DNA of 64,000 nt from SKVR01 sp964453995 (GCA_964453995.1 CAYVQC010000008.1:33710-97709), one strand, 5' to 3'. Counted from the stretch's first letter, positions 27,265 to 37,438 are shown. Notes: generated by a model not told the origin, from the sequence alone. A program made the numbers and translations.

Positions 27265-27936
27265 ATGAAAAAGAACTTCTTATTTCCTATTGTACTTATC
27301 CTATTTTCTGCGGCAGCCTTTTCTCAGGATATTCCGAAAATGAGCCCGGGTGACCGGTTCATTGTTAGTTTATTCTCTGATATTTGGTCAGATCTGCCCG
27401 ACGATATGGAGCCCCGCACCATCAACAGGGGAGTCAGCATTGAGTATTTGCAGGATTTTCCTTTGGGAACATCCAACTTCAGTTTTGCCGCTGGTTTGGG
27501 CTTTACCAGCCATAACCTATACAGCGACCACTGGTATGAATGGACTGGAGACAACCACAACTTTATTCCTGTTACTTCCGACCTTGAGTACGACAACAAC
27601 AAACTTAGCCTGAACTATCTCATGGTTCCGCTAGAACTGCGTTTCAGAACCCGCAATACGGCACAGACCTTCCGTATTCATGCCGGAGTAAAGGGTGGAG
27701 TGCTGATCAATGCACACAACAAATATGTAGGGGAACAGACCCCCAATGGCCGGGAGTTTAAACTTAAAGAAGGTAAACTGGATAATATTGAATCATTCCT
27801 GATAGGCTTTCATGGCCGGATAGGGTATGGCAGGGTCAACCTGAATACTTTTATTTCACTGACCGATATTTTTACAGAAAATGATGCCGCTAATGCCTCT
27901 TTTATGAGTGTGGGCCTTTCCTTTGTAATTTTCTAA
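27265..27936 (+). CDS. outer-membrane beta-barrel protein
   Basis: The 223-residue protein starts with a signal peptide (MKKNFLFP..., cleavage near AAAFSQ). It continues with alternating amphipathic strands typical of small porin-like barrels of Bacteroidetes (for example YLMVPLELRFRTRN and FRIHAGVKGGVLIN) and ends in a hydrophobic strand finishing with Phe (GLSFVIF), which fits BAM recognition. Function is unknown. Its stop overlaps the end of the convergent PAP2-like gene by four bases. Confidence 0.8.
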   Translation: MKKNFLFPIVLILFSAAAFSQDIPKMSPGDRFIVSLFSDIWSDLPDDMEPRTINRGVSIEYLQDFPLGTSNFSFAAGLGFTSHNLYSDHWYEWTGDNHNFIPVTSDLEYDNNKLSLNYLMVPLELRFRTRNTAQTFRIHAGVKGGVLINAHNKYVGEQTPNGREFKLKEGKLDNIESFLIGFHGRIGYGRVNLNTFISLTDIFTENDAANASFMSVGLSFVIF

Positions 27937-28556
27937 CCCCTCAAATAAAACATTACAAGGAGCATAACTACAATGCCCGTAATCCATCCCACATAAACCT
28001 GTGGAGGATTATGCACATTTAGTTTTATTCGGGCACTTCCCAACATTCCCGAAACCAAAATACTCCCGGTAATCAACATGGGCATTTCATACCCCAGTAT
28101 CATTGACAAGGCCACCATGTAGCCTGTAAAGCCTCCCATCGACATCATGTGCAGGCTTATTTTCCAGAAATTGGTGACAATAAGCCCAATCAACACAAGA
28201 CTGGTTGCCCCAATAACAAAGGAAATTAACAATGACGGTAAATTGGCTTGCGTGAAAAGATACCAGGTGAAAAAATAAAACATTACACTCACCAGCATAG
28301 GATATATCCTATCGCTCCTGTTGTCGAGGATTAAATCACTGATCAAGCCAAAACGCTTCATAAGCAGGATCACCAGCATGGGCGCCAGGCAGGTATTGAT
28401 AAAGACCAGGCCGATAATCAGCCCGCGGGCTCGTACAGGTATGGAGAACGAAACATAACTGGGAATGGTAAGAACAATGATCAAAGCCAGCGAGGGCAGG
28501 ATCATCGGATGAAAGACCATACTAACCAACCTTGCCCACACATTTGCTTTCATCAT
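27933..28556 (-). CDS. PAP2-like integral membrane protein
   Basis: I use the ATG at 28556; the longest frame begins one codon earlier at a GTG. That ATG shares its A with the TGA stop of rpoN (TGATG), so translation is probably coupled. The protein has about six hydrophobic helices. It carries a partial PAP2-phosphatase pattern: KISLHMMSMGGFTG near residue 130, and RIKLNVHNPPQVYVG near residue 180 with conserved Arg, His, Gln and Gly. It could be a lipid or undecaprenyl-phosphate phosphatase, but the motif is not complete enough to be sure. Confidence 0.75.
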   Translation of the reverse strand: MMKANVWARLVSMVFHPMILPSLALIIVLTIPSYVSFSIPVRARGLIIGLVFINTCLAPMLVILLMKRFGLISDLILDNRSDRIYPMLVSVMFYFFTWYLFTQANLPSLLISFVIGATSLVLIGLIVTNFWKISLHMMSMGGFTGYMVALSMILGYEMPMLITGSILVSGMLGSARIKLNVHNPPQVYVGWITGIVVMLLVMFYLRG

Positions 28557-30055
28557 CACACCAGCTCCTTTCTAAGCCTGGCAACAGGGATGTTGAGTTG
28601 TTCGCGGTATTTGGCCACTGTGCGACGGGCGATATTGTACCCCTTATCTTTAAGAATTTTGGTGAGTTGCTCATCGGTAAGGGGTTTCGATTTGTTCTCT
28701 GCACCAATACAGTCCTGAAGAATCTTTTTTACTTCCCGGGTAGACACTTCTTCTCCCTCTTCATTTTGCAATGACTCAGAGAAGAGGCTCTTGAGCAAAA
28801 AAGTACCATAGGGGGTCTGTACGTATTTGCTGTTGGCCACCCTCGAGATGGTAGAAATATCCAGATCCACAATATCGGCAATATCTTTGAGAATCATAGG
28901 CCGGATCTTGGTTTCATCACCGGTAAGAAAATATTCCTTTTGGAAATTCATAATGGCTTCCATGGTCAGCAGCAGGGTATTCTGGCGTTGCTTTATGGCA
29001 TCAATAAACCATTTGGCCCCATCGAGTTTTTGTTTCACAAACATCATGGCCTCCTTTTGCCGGCTATCGGCTTTGTTTTTATTCACTGCCATGGTTTCCA
29101 GCATTTCGGTATAGCTGCGGCTAATTCTTAACTCGGGTGCATTGCGCGAGTTTAGGGTGAGCTCAAGGTCGTCATCGGAAGCAGTAATTATGAAGTCAGG
29201 CACAACATATTGAGCAGATCTTCCTGCCTCTGTAAGGGTATTGCCAGGCTTGGGATTGAGTTTTAGTATTTCGTCAATGGCATCTTTGAGATCTTCGTCA
29301 GAAAAGTTGTATTTCTTCTGAATCTTCTGGTAATGTTTTTTGGTGAAATCGGTAAAGTTCTTCTCCAACAGCAGGGTAGCATTCTCAACGGCCGGGGTCC
29401 GTGGATGTTTTCTTCGAATCTGGATGAGCAGGCATTCCTGAAGGTCCCTGGCACCAACCCCCGGGGGATCAAACTCCTGGATGATCCGCAGCAAACCAAG
29501 TACTTCTTTGAAATTGGTTCTGATATTAAGAGAAAAGGCAAGGTCATCGATCAGCGAATGAATATCGCGTTGTAGATAACCTGCATCATCAATATTACCA
29601 ATAATATGCTCTGCAATAAGCACTTCCTGTTCGTTGAGATCACGAAGGCCCAACTGGCCCAGCAGGTGCTCCTGGAAACTGAAAGAAGAAGACAGGGGAA
29701 CTTCTTTATGCTCATCGTCTGCACTGGTATTATTGGCGGCCAGTTTGTAATTGGGGATTTCGTCATCTTCGATGTAGTCGCTGATGTCGAATTCATTATC
29801 AGGATCTACTTCAGGTTCGTCATGGTCTGCAGCTTCAAAATCTTCATCCTCACCAAAATCATCTGTCTGATCCTGGTCCTGTTCTATTTCATCAAATTCA
29901 TCATCGGCTCCTTCTTCCAAGGCCGGGTTTTCTTCAATCTCTTCTTTAATTCTCTGTTCAAGCAACAACGTGGGAAGCTGCAGCAGTTTCATGAGCTGAA
30001 TCTGCTGAGGGGATAACTTTTGCAGGAGTTTTTGCTGTAACCTTTGCTTTAACAT
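28556..30055 (-). CDS. rpoN: RNA polymerase sigma-54 factor
   Basis: The 499-residue protein has the glutamine- and leucine-rich activator-binding region at the N-terminus (LQQKLLQKLSPQQIQLMKLL), an acidic linker (about residues 50-95), the core-binding domain and the diagnostic C-terminal RpoN box ARRTVAKYREQL. It directs RNA polymerase to -24/-12 promoters and needs AAA+ activators. Two such activators are encoded in this window (41675-43042 and 53690-55081). It forms a coupled pair with the PAP2-like membrane gene downstream. Confidence 0.97.
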   Translation of the reverse strand: MLKQRLQQKLLQKLSPQQIQLMKLLQLPTLLLEQRIKEEIEENPALEEGADDEFDEIEQDQDQTDDFGEDEDFEAADHDEPEVDPDNEFDISDYIEDDEIPNYKLAANNTSADDEHKEVPLSSSFSFQEHLLGQLGLRDLNEQEVLIAEHIIGNIDDAGYLQRDIHSLIDDLAFSLNIRTNFKEVLGLLRIIQEFDPPGVGARDLQECLLIQIRRKHPRTPAVENATLLLEKNFTDFTKKHYQKIQKKYNFSDEDLKDAIDEILKLNPKPGNTLTEAGRSAQYVVPDFIITASDDDLELTLNSRNAPELRISRSYTEMLETMAVNKNKADSRQKEAMMFVKQKLDGAKWFIDAIKQRQNTLLLTMEAIMNFQKEYFLTGDETKIRPMILKDIADIVDLDISTISRVANSKYVQTPYGTFLLKSLFSESLQNEEGEEVSTREVKKILQDCIGAENKSKPLTDEQLTKILKDKGYNIARRTVAKYREQLNIPVARLRKELV

Positions 30056-30148
30056 GATTTAGGTTTTACCAAAGCGATGATGTATTTTTTCTTTGTTTAT
30101 AACCGGGCCAAATTAAGAAAATTTCTTCAAAATTAATTTGTCCCAGTG

Positions 30149-31558
30149 TTAAAATTCAGCATTGAGAGGAGTGCGAGGAAAAGGTATTACATCCCTGATG
30201 TTGCCCATGCCGGTAATAAACAGCATGAGGCGCTCAAAGCCCAGTCCAAATCCACTGTGTGGTGCTGTTCCAAATTTGCGCGTTTCAAGATACCACCATA
30301 CATCTTTTTCCGGTATGCCGGCTTCTTTGATCCTTTCCAGCAGTTTTTCATAGTTCTCCTCACGTTGGCTTCCCCCTATAATTTCTCCAATTTTCGGGAA
30401 CAGTACATCCATGGCTCTTACCGTTTTGCCATCGTCATTTTGTTTCATATAAAAAGCTTTGATCCCTTTGGGATAATCAGTCAGGATCACAGGCTTTTTG
30501 AAATGCTTTTCTACCAGGTATCTTTCATGCTCCGATTGCAGATCAACCCCCCAATGGACGGGAAATTCAAATTTTTCCCCTGATTTTTCAAGGATTTCTA
30601 TAGCCCTGGTATAGGATAATCTTTCAAAGGTATTTTCAGTAACAAATCTCAGACGTTCAATAAGTTCTTTGTCGTACATGTTTTGTAGAAACTCAAGGTC
30701 GTCCTTGCAGTTTTCCAGCATGTATCGAATGAGGTATTTCAGAAAATCTTCCGCAAGATCCTGGTTGTCGTGGATGTCGTAGAATGCCATTTCGGGCTCT
30801 ATCATCCAGAACTCTGCCAGGTGTCTTGATGTATTGGAGTTTTCGGCCCTGAAAGTAGGGCCAAAGGTATAAATATTGGAGAGGGCAAGTGCGCCAAGTT
30901 CTCCTTCCAGCTGACCACTAACAGTGAGGTTGGTTTCCTTTCCGAAAAAGTCCTGTTCAAAATCTATTTTCCCTTCGGGTGTTTTGGGTATGCTGTGAAG
31001 ATCAAGTGTGGTAACCCTGAACATTGCTCCCGCACCCTCTGCATCGGATCCTGTAATAATAGGGGTGTGCAGGTAATAAAATCCCTTATCGTTGTAATAT
31101 TTGTGAATGGCAAAAGAAAGAGCATGCCTGATACGGAAAATAGCACCAAAGGTATTGGTACGGGGACGAAGGTGGGCAATTTCGCGCAAAAATTCCAGAG
31201 AGTGTCCTTTTTTCTGAAGGGGGTAGGTTTCTGCATCAGCAGTACCATACAGCTCTATTTCTTCAGCAAGGATTTCTACCCTCTGCCCCGAGCCTTGTGA
31301 TTCCACTAGCTTTCCGTTTACCGAAATACAGGAACCGGTGGTCACCTTTCTTAAAAGCTCATCATTTCCGAAGGCCTGCACATCAACCACTACCTGGATG
31401 TTATGAATGATACTTCCGTCGTTGAGAGCAATAAAGGCTACATTCTTATTTCCCCTTTTGGTACGTACCCATCCTTTTACGTTCACCCGGGTGTTTACCA
31501 GGCTAACATCAGTTCCTTTTAAAAGATCGTATACTCTTTTTCTCTTTAATACTTCCAT
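30149..31558 (-). CDS. asnS: asparaginyl-tRNA synthetase
   Basis: This class IIb synthetase has 469 residues. An N-terminal OB-fold anticodon domain (VKGWVRTKRGNKNVAFIALNDG) is followed by motif 2 (GPTFRAENSNTSRHLAEFWMIEPE, shown in part) and motif 3 (GFGLGFERLMLFITG). The pattern SNTSRHLAEFWMIEPE fits AsnRS rather than AspRS. It charges tRNA-Asn directly. It precedes rpoN on the same strand with a 93-base gap. Confidence 0.96.
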   Translation of the reverse strand: MEVLKRKRVYDLLKGTDVSLVNTRVNVKGWVRTKRGNKNVAFIALNDGSIIHNIQVVVDVQAFGNDELLRKVTTGSCISVNGKLVESQGSGQRVEILAEEIELYGTADAETYPLQKKGHSLEFLREIAHLRPRTNTFGAIFRIRHALSFAIHKYYNDKGFYYLHTPIITGSDAEGAGAMFRVTTLDLHSIPKTPEGKIDFEQDFFGKETNLTVSGQLEGELGALALSNIYTFGPTFRAENSNTSRHLAEFWMIEPEMAFYDIHDNQDLAEDFLKYLIRYMLENCKDDLEFLQNMYDKELIERLRFVTENTFERLSYTRAIEILEKSGEKFEFPVHWGVDLQSEHERYLVEKHFKKPVILTDYPKGIKAFYMKQNDDGKTVRAMDVLFPKIGEIIGGSQREENYEKLLERIKEAGIPEKDVWWYLETRKFGTAPHSGFGLGFERLMLFITGMGNIRDVIPFPRTPLNAEF

Positions 31559-32030
31559 GCTTCTGCGATAAGATATATGTTTTTATAGATTTTCCTTTTT
31601 TAGTGCCCTAATAATTCTCAGGCAATCTTTTTATGCTGGCAGGGTGCAAAAATAATAGATTTTTACGAAGGGTTTTTATATCATTACTGAATCATTTTGA
31701 GAAGCCTTGATAAAACCCCGGGCTGATCTGATCAAACACGCAAAAAGCAAAAAATATATTATTTTAATATTCTAAATATTTCTTACATCACAAAAATCAA
31801 CCTGCCCAAATTCATCACTTCGTTCCTATCGCATGGGTTCACAGACCTGCCACGATGCCTTCTTTTTCATCAGGTGTTGACAGTAATACTTACTTAATGA
31901 ATTTATTTCCTGCTATTTATAAAGTTTGCTGTAGAATTAATAAAATTTTTTAGAAAAATCTTCTTATTATTGCAACCAAATCCATCTGGATTACCAAAAC
32001 ACAAAAGCAACATTAATAAAAAAAAATTCT
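31559..32030. other. intergenic region upstream of the susC-like gene
   Basis: This 472-base AT-rich spacer separates divergent asnS and the susC-like gene and should hold both promoters. A TATTATTG at 31965-31972 is one mismatch from TAnnTTTG and lies about 58 bases before the susC ATG, but no proper -33 element is visible. I see no gene for an anti-sigma or hybrid regulator, and no RNA gene. Confidence 0.5.
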
Positions 32031-34976
32031 ATGAAAAAAATCCTGTTCAGCATTGTATTGCTTGTCTTTACGTTTTGGGCCTCACAGGCTCAAACCCTAA
32101 GGGTAACCGGCACGGTAACTTCATTTATGGAAGATGATATGCCCTTACCTGGGGTTACAGTACAGATCAAAAACACTACCCAGGGTACCATTACCGATAT
32201 TGATGGTCGCTACAGCATAGAAGTAGCACCAACCGACACGCTCATATTCAGCTATGTAGGAATGGTTTCGGAGGTCGTCCCGGTTGATGGACGCAACATC
32301 ATTGATGTAGCAATGATGATGGATGTAGAAAGCCTGGGCGAGGTAGTCGTTGTAGGTTACGGTACAGAATCAAGCCGTTTGATCTCAGGTTCTCTGGGCG
32401 TGGTAAGCGACAGCGAGATCCGCGATGTCCCCATGAGAACAATTGATGGAGTTTTGCAGGGACGCTCAGCAGGGGTACAGATCACACAGAATTCTGGTAC
32501 ACCGGGTTCTGCAAATTCAGTGAGAATCCGGGGTAACAGTTCTATTTCTGCCGGCAACGAACCATTGTATGTGATCGACGGAATTCCCATGACCACAGGC
32601 AACTATGGCCAAATCGGTTTCTCCGGCCAGGGGATCAATGCCTTGTCTGACATCAACCCTAACGACATTGAGTCCATCACAGTGCTAAAAGATGCATCGG
32701 CCGCCGCACTATATGGTGCCAGGGCTACAAATGGCGTTATCCTTATTACCACCCGCAGGGGAAGCACCCAAAAAACCAATATCAACTTTAGCGGCTCCTG
32801 GGGCACCCAGCAAATACCCAACCGCCTTGAAATGCTTAATGCAGAACAGTGGCACGAATACCGCGGCACTACTCCCGATCCTGAAAACCCTGTGGATGTA
32901 GACTGGCTCGACGAAATTCTCAGCACTGCACCCATGAGCAGCTATGAGTTGTCAGCATCAGGTGGCGATGAGAAAACACAGTTCTTCATCTCGGGTAACT
33001 ATTACGACCAGGAAGGGATAATCCTGGGTACCGATTTTCAACGCCTTAACGGACGTATCAACCTCGACCATAGGGTTAATGAAAATGTAAAGATCGGGGG
33101 AAGCCTGGGAACAAGCTACTCACTCAACAACAGGGTGGAAGGTGACAGATCGCTGCACGGCGTTTTGCCCAACGCTATTTCCATGGCTCCTGTTTACCCG
33201 GTTTATAACCCGGACGGATCATACAACCAGGATGGCTTCTTTGCCAACCCGGTAGCCATTGGCAATGAGGCCATCAATGAGGCTCACTCCTACCGTACCC
33301 TGGGAAATGCATTTACCGATATAAAATTTCTGAATCACTTTACCTTCAGCACAAAATGGGGAATGGATTATCTAAGCCTGAGAGAACATAGTTACGATCC
33401 CATCCTTACACGCCAGGGCGCTACCACCAATGGACTGGGAATTGAAGCCCAAACCAATGTGCTCAACATTGTATCCAACAATCTTGTCAGGTACGTAGAT
33501 GATTTTAATGAAGTGCATAACCTGGAAGCTCTGGCAGGCTATTCTTTTGAGATGTTCCAGAGCAGGATACAATATGCCGAAGGGATCGATTTCCCCGGAC
33601 CCTACTTCGAATACCTTTTGGATGCAGGTACTATTAGAAGAGCAGAAACAGTGGCCACCGACAGGGGAATCAACTCCTACTTCGGACAAGTGAAGTACAA
33701 CTACAATTTTAAATACATTATAACACTCAGCGGACGTTATGATGGTTCTTCCAAGTTTGGTCTCAACAACAGGTATGGATTCTTTCCTGCCATATCTGCC
33801 GCATGGCGTATAAGCGAAGAAAAATTCTTTGAAGACCTCAATACTCCCATCAATGAATTCAGATTGAGGGGTAGCTACGGAATAACCGGTAATGACGGTA
33901 TTCCTGATTTTGCCTTTATGAATCTGTACCGCGGCAGAGCAAATTATAATAGCCAGGCCGGGATTGCACCCACAGGCATAGCAAACGCCAACCTCAAATG
34001 GGAAACAACCACCCAAATCAATGCCGGGGTTGACATAGAGTTCTTTGAAGAAAGAATTGCGCTGGCCGTTGATTATTACCACAATACAACCACTGATCTT
34101 TTATTCAACCGCCCTGTTGCCCTCTCTACGGGCAGCGGGTCTATCACTTCCAACATAGGAGAGCTTGAAAACCGTGGAATAGAATTGGCCCTCAGCACAG
34201 TCAATATCAGCACAAACGATTTTGAATGGTCCAGCAGGCTCAATCTTAGCCGCAACAGAAACAAAATCCTCTCGCTGTACAAAAACCAAAACCTTCTCGA
34301 TCTGGACAGATACAGCCCCAGTGCTGTAATTGTAGGCGAGCCCATGAGCGTGTTTTATGGATTTGAGAGCCTTGGTGTTGACCCTACTACCGGCGATCTG
34401 GTTTTCTTTGACAAGGATGGCAACGGAGTGATCAATTCGAACGACCGTATGGTAATTGGTGACCCCAACCCTGATTTTACAGGAGGGTTTACCAATAATA
34501 TAGCCTACAAATCTTTTGAACTCAATTTCTTCATCCAGTTTTCCTATGGCAACGATATTTTCAACGCTACACGTATTTTTACAGAAGCCATGAGAGGACC
34601 GGATAACCAAAGCACAGCCATTCTTGACAGGTGGAGACAACCCGGCGATATCACTGATATTCCCAGGGCTACCGAAACTGACCCCAACGCCAACAACCGT
34701 ATTTCTTCAAGGTTTGTTGAGGACGGTTCATATGCCAGGTTAAAGAACCTTACCCTGTCCTACAATTTAGACAGAAAACTTATCGACAGGCTTGGGCTTG
34801 GAATCAGAAATTTCAGGGTTTATCTGGCAGGTGCCAATCTTATCACCATCACCAATTATTCTGGTATGGATCCCGAAGTAAACTACCTTGGCGACAGCAA
34901 TTTGCTCAGGGCTACCGACTTCTTTACGTATCCACAGGCACGCACCTATACCCTTGGAATCAATTTAGGACTTTAA
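32031..34976 (+). CDS. SusC-like TonB-dependent outer-membrane transporter
   Basis: The 981-residue protein has a signal peptide (to about ASQAQ), a carboxypeptidase-regulatory-like domain (about 22-105, with PLPGVTVQIKNTTQGTITD in part), a TonB box-like EVVVVGYG, and a plug domain (VLQGRSAGVQITQNSGTPGS and VIDGIPM). A large barrel follows, ending with an aromatic-rich strand. It imports oligomeric nutrients that its SusD partner captures. It is the first gene of a plus-strand cluster to 40087. The enzymes downstream suggest peptides or polymerised amino acids, rather than glycans, as substrate. Confidence 0.95.
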   Translation: MKKILFSIVLLVFTFWASQAQTLRVTGTVTSFMEDDMPLPGVTVQIKNTTQGTITDIDGRYSIEVAPTDTLIFSYVGMVSEVVPVDGRNIIDVAMMMDVESLGEVVVVGYGTESSRLISGSLGVVSDSEIRDVPMRTIDGVLQGRSAGVQITQNSGTPGSANSVRIRGNSSISAGNEPLYVIDGIPMTTGNYGQIGFSGQGINALSDINPNDIESITVLKDASAAALYGARATNGVILITTRRGSTQKTNINFSGSWGTQQIPNRLEMLNAEQWHEYRGTTPDPENPVDVDWLDEILSTAPMSSYELSASGGDEKTQFFISGNYYDQEGIILGTDFQRLNGRINLDHRVNENVKIGGSLGTSYSLNNRVEGDRSLHGVLPNAISMAPVYPVYNPDGSYNQDGFFANPVAIGNEAINEAHSYRTLGNAFTDIKFLNHFTFSTKWGMDYLSLREHSYDPILTRQGATTNGLGIEAQTNVLNIVSNNLVRYVDDFNEVHNLEALAGYSFEMFQSRIQYAEGIDFPGPYFEYLLDAGTIRRAETVATDRGINSYFGQVKYNYNFKYIITLSGRYDGSSKFGLNNRYGFFPAISAAWRISEEKFFEDLNTPINEFRLRGSYGITGNDGIPDFAFMNLYRGRANYNSQAGIAPTGIANANLKWETTTQINAGVDIEFFEERIALAVDYYHNTTTDLLFNRPVALSTGSGSITSNIGELENRGIELALSTVNISTNDFEWSSRLNLSRNRNKILSLYKNQNLLDLDRYSPSAVIVGEPMSVFYGFESLGVDPTTGDLVFFDKDGNGVINSNDRMVIGDPNPDFTGGFTNNIAYKSFELNFFIQFSYGNDIFNATRIFTEAMRGPDNQSTAILDRWRQPGDITDIPRATETDPNANNRISSRFVEDGSYARLKNLTLSYNLDRKLIDRLGLGIRNFRVYLAGANLITITNYSGMDPEVNYLGDSNLLRATDFFTYPQARTYTLGINLGL

Positions 34977-34988
34977 AAAGCTGACAAA

Positions 34989-36341
34989 ATGAAAAAGATA
35001 TTTTATATTTCCGCAGTTTTAATATGGGTAATGGCTTCATGCGATGTGCTTGATGTAAAGCCTTACCACTCTATAGTAGCCGATGATGCAATTACCAACC
35101 CGGAACAGGTTGAAGCTGCTATAATCGGAACATACGATGCTGTACAAAGTGACGGATATTACGGCCTTAACTATCATGTGTTTGGCGATCTTACAGCCGA
35201 TAATACCAATCATATTGGCATTACCGTTACCTGGGCCGATTTCGACAACAATATCATCCTTGCAGACAACGGCCTGGTGGAAAGCACCTGGGCGGCCATT
35301 TACAGGGTGATCAACAGGGCCAACAATACCCTGAGCCGTATCCCCGATATCTCAGACGAAATCTTCCCACTGGAAGAAAAGAACAGGGCTACCGCTGAAT
35401 TGCTATTTTTACGTGCCCTGGCTCACTACGATCTTATGCGCCTGTGGGGGCCGGTTCCCATTCGCGATATGCCGGTTAGCGCAGACGAAGAAAGCCTGAA
35501 TCTCCCGCGAAGCAGTGTTGACCAGGTCCTGTTGCTGGTAAATAGCGACCTGGAGTTTGCAATGGAGTATCTGCCCAATACTATTACCAGGGGAAGGGCA
35601 TCAAAACCCGCTGCACACGCTCTGAAGGCACGTGTTGCGCTGCACCAGTATTATATAACACAAAATACCCAGTTTCTGCAACAGGCAATAGATCATGCCA
35701 CCCTCGTGATTGATCATGAGGAGCTTGAAATTGAGCCCGATTTTGCCACCCTTTTCCAAAACACACCCAACAGCGAATCTGTATTTGAAGTAGCTTATAA
35801 TGAGCAGGACAGAAACATTATTGCACGCTATTATGCACATACAGCATTGGCCGGAAGATATGAATTCGTTCCCACAGAAACCTACCTTGACGGATTCGCT
35901 GATGGCGATGTAAGGTTAAACATTTCTGTTGATTCTGTTGGTAGCGAGCCTTATGCTGTTAAGTACAATGATATAGCTAGTGGCACAGATCCGGTGTATG
36001 TGCTTCGCCTGGCAGAAATGTATCTTATCAGGGCAGAGGCCAATATTCTCCTGGAAGAAGAACCGGATATTATTCTTGATGACATCAACGTGATTAGGGA
36101 AAGAGCCGGTCTTATCCCAGCCACAACAACAAGTTATACCGCCCTGCGATTAGAAGTTGAAAGCCAAAGACAGAAGGAATTTGCCTTTGAGGGTCACCGG
36201 TGGTTCGACCTGGTAAGAACCGGTAGAGCAATTGATGTTTTACCCAATGTAAACAATGTCAACCAGACTCTTTTCCCCATTCCGCAGGCTGAGATCATCA
36301 CCAATGACAACCCGGGAATGTATCAAAATGAGGGTTATTAA
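34989..36341 (+). CDS. SusD-like/RagB nutrient-binding surface lipoprotein
   Basis: The 450-residue protein starts with a lipoprotein signal (MKKIFYISAVLIWVMASC, Cys18), then a TPR-like helical scaffold typical of SusD (FLRALAHYDLMRLWGPVPI) and the conserved C-terminal RQKEFAFEGHRWFDLVRTG with a final FPIPQAEI. It forms the lid on the SusC barrel and captures ligand. The gene follows susC after 12 bases, so the two are co-transcribed. Confidence 0.95.
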   Translation: MKKIFYISAVLIWVMASCDVLDVKPYHSIVADDAITNPEQVEAAIIGTYDAVQSDGYYGLNYHVFGDLTADNTNHIGITVTWADFDNNIILADNGLVESTWAAIYRVINRANNTLSRIPDISDEIFPLEEKNRATAELLFLRALAHYDLMRLWGPVPIRDMPVSADEESLNLPRSSVDQVLLLVNSDLEFAMEYLPNTITRGRASKPAAHALKARVALHQYYITQNTQFLQQAIDHATLVIDHEELEIEPDFATLFQNTPNSESVFEVAYNEQDRNIIARYYAHTALAGRYEFVPTETYLDGFADGDVRLNISVDSVGSEPYAVKYNDIASGTDPVYVLRLAEMYLIRAEANILLEEEPDIILDDINVIRERAGLIPATTTSYTALRLEVESQRQKEFAFEGHRWFDLVRTGRAIDVLPNVNNVNQTLFPIPQAEIITNDNPGMYQNEGY

Positions 36342-36360
36342 CAATTAAAAAAAAATCAAC

Positions 36361-37269
36361 ATGAAAAAGATATCAATTTATTTTCCTTTTCTCCTTGTAT
36401 TTGCCCTTTTGATAATTTCACTCACGGGTTGCAAGGAAGATGAACTCGATGTACCTCCTGCAAGTACCCAGGCTGACTTTGACTATGAAGTGAATGTGGT
36501 TGTAATTGATGAAGAAGAAGGTATCGAGCATTATGAGGTTGCTCTTATTAACAAATCCTTACTGGCACAATCTTATTTGTGGGATTTTGGCAATGGGGAA
36601 ACATCTACCGAAGAGAATCCCACGGTGGTTTATACCTCTCCGGGAAGCTACACCATTACCTTAACGGTTACGCCACTCAACGATGTATACTATAATAATC
36701 TTACCAAATCCGAATCATTTGCTTTCGGAAAACAGGTGATGCTGTATGAAGATTTCAGCTCTGGCGCCGATCATCTTGACGAAGATTCCTGGGCTCCGGA
36801 AGGATGGCTGGCCATTGATAACGATGGTGATGGATTCAACTGGTTTGCCAGCTACAGAGTAGAAGAGAATGACACCATTTATTCTCTGCGAAGCCAGTCA
36901 TACACCGGCGAAACTGGAGCTCTCACACCTGATAACTGGCTCGTTACCCCCGAGATTGATCTTACCGGATTTGAGGCTGGGGCAAGTATTACCTTCCGCT
37001 ATACAGTGGGGATTACTGCCCAAACCCCGGAATATCGTAAAGAGAATTACGGAGTGATGATCTCTGAAGGCAGCAGCAACCCAGATGATTTTGAGCTGCT
37101 GCTGGAAGAAACCTTCACCGAAGAAACTCCACGGATGACACCCCTGGAGAGAGAAGTGGATATTTCAGAATATGCAGGCAAAGTGGTATATCTTTCCATC
37201 AGACATTTTAACGTAACGGATAAGGACCGCATCTTTCTGGAGGAGATAGAATTATATGTAATCGAATAA
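36361..37269 (+). CDS. PKD-domain and adhesin-like surface lipoprotein
   Basis: The 302-residue protein has a lipoprotein signal (LLIISLTGC, Cys near residue 23), a PKD domain (about 35-120, with SYLWDFGNGETSTEENP and PGSYTITLTV) and a C-terminal jelly-roll region resembling cleaved-adhesin/choice-of-anchor J modules (LYEDFSSG..., TGALTPDNWLVTPEIDL). It follows susD by 19 bases. By position it is likely the accessory surface binding protein of this SusCD system (SusE/F-like role). Both module types are common in proteins that bind protein or peptide surfaces. Confidence 0.85.
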   Translation: MKKISIYFPFLLVFALLIISLTGCKEDELDVPPASTQADFDYEVNVVVIDEEEGIEHYEVALINKSLLAQSYLWDFGNGETSTEENPTVVYTSPGSYTITLTVTPLNDVYYNNLTKSESFAFGKQVMLYEDFSSGADHLDEDSWAPEGWLAIDNDGDGFNWFASYRVEENDTIYSLRSQSYTGETGALTPDNWLVTPEIDLTGFEAGASITFRYTVGITAQTPEYRKENYGVMISEGSSNPDDFELLLEETFTEETPRMTPLEREVDISEYAGKVVYLSIRHFNVTDKDRIFLEEIELYVIE

Positions 37270-37278
37270 CATTTTCTT

Positions 37279-37418
37279 AAAACAAAGAGAGGCTGTCTCA
37301 ACAGCGTTTTCTGGTCGCAGAGCCTGTCGAAACCACTGCTGATTTCTGCAGAATAATCGCTTTGACAAGTTTAGCGTCCGGGTTACATCCGGCTTATGAG
37401 ACTGTCCCTCTTTGTTTT
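37279..37418. mobile_element. 140-bp inverted-repeat element (MITE-like)
   Basis: The 22-base ends (37279-37300 and 37397-37418) are inverted repeats matching at 19 of 22 positions, the outer 11 (AAAACAAAGAG) perfectly. The inner part of each end contains a GAGnC-TGTCTCA-like sequence that resembles insertion-sequence termini seen in Bacteroidota. The 96-base core has no ORF. It sits between the adhesin-like and cyanophycinase-like genes. I see no clear target-site duplication. It might instead act as a large terminator hairpin. Confidence 0.5.
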
Positions 37419-37438
37419 CTTTTAAAAAAAACCCTATC

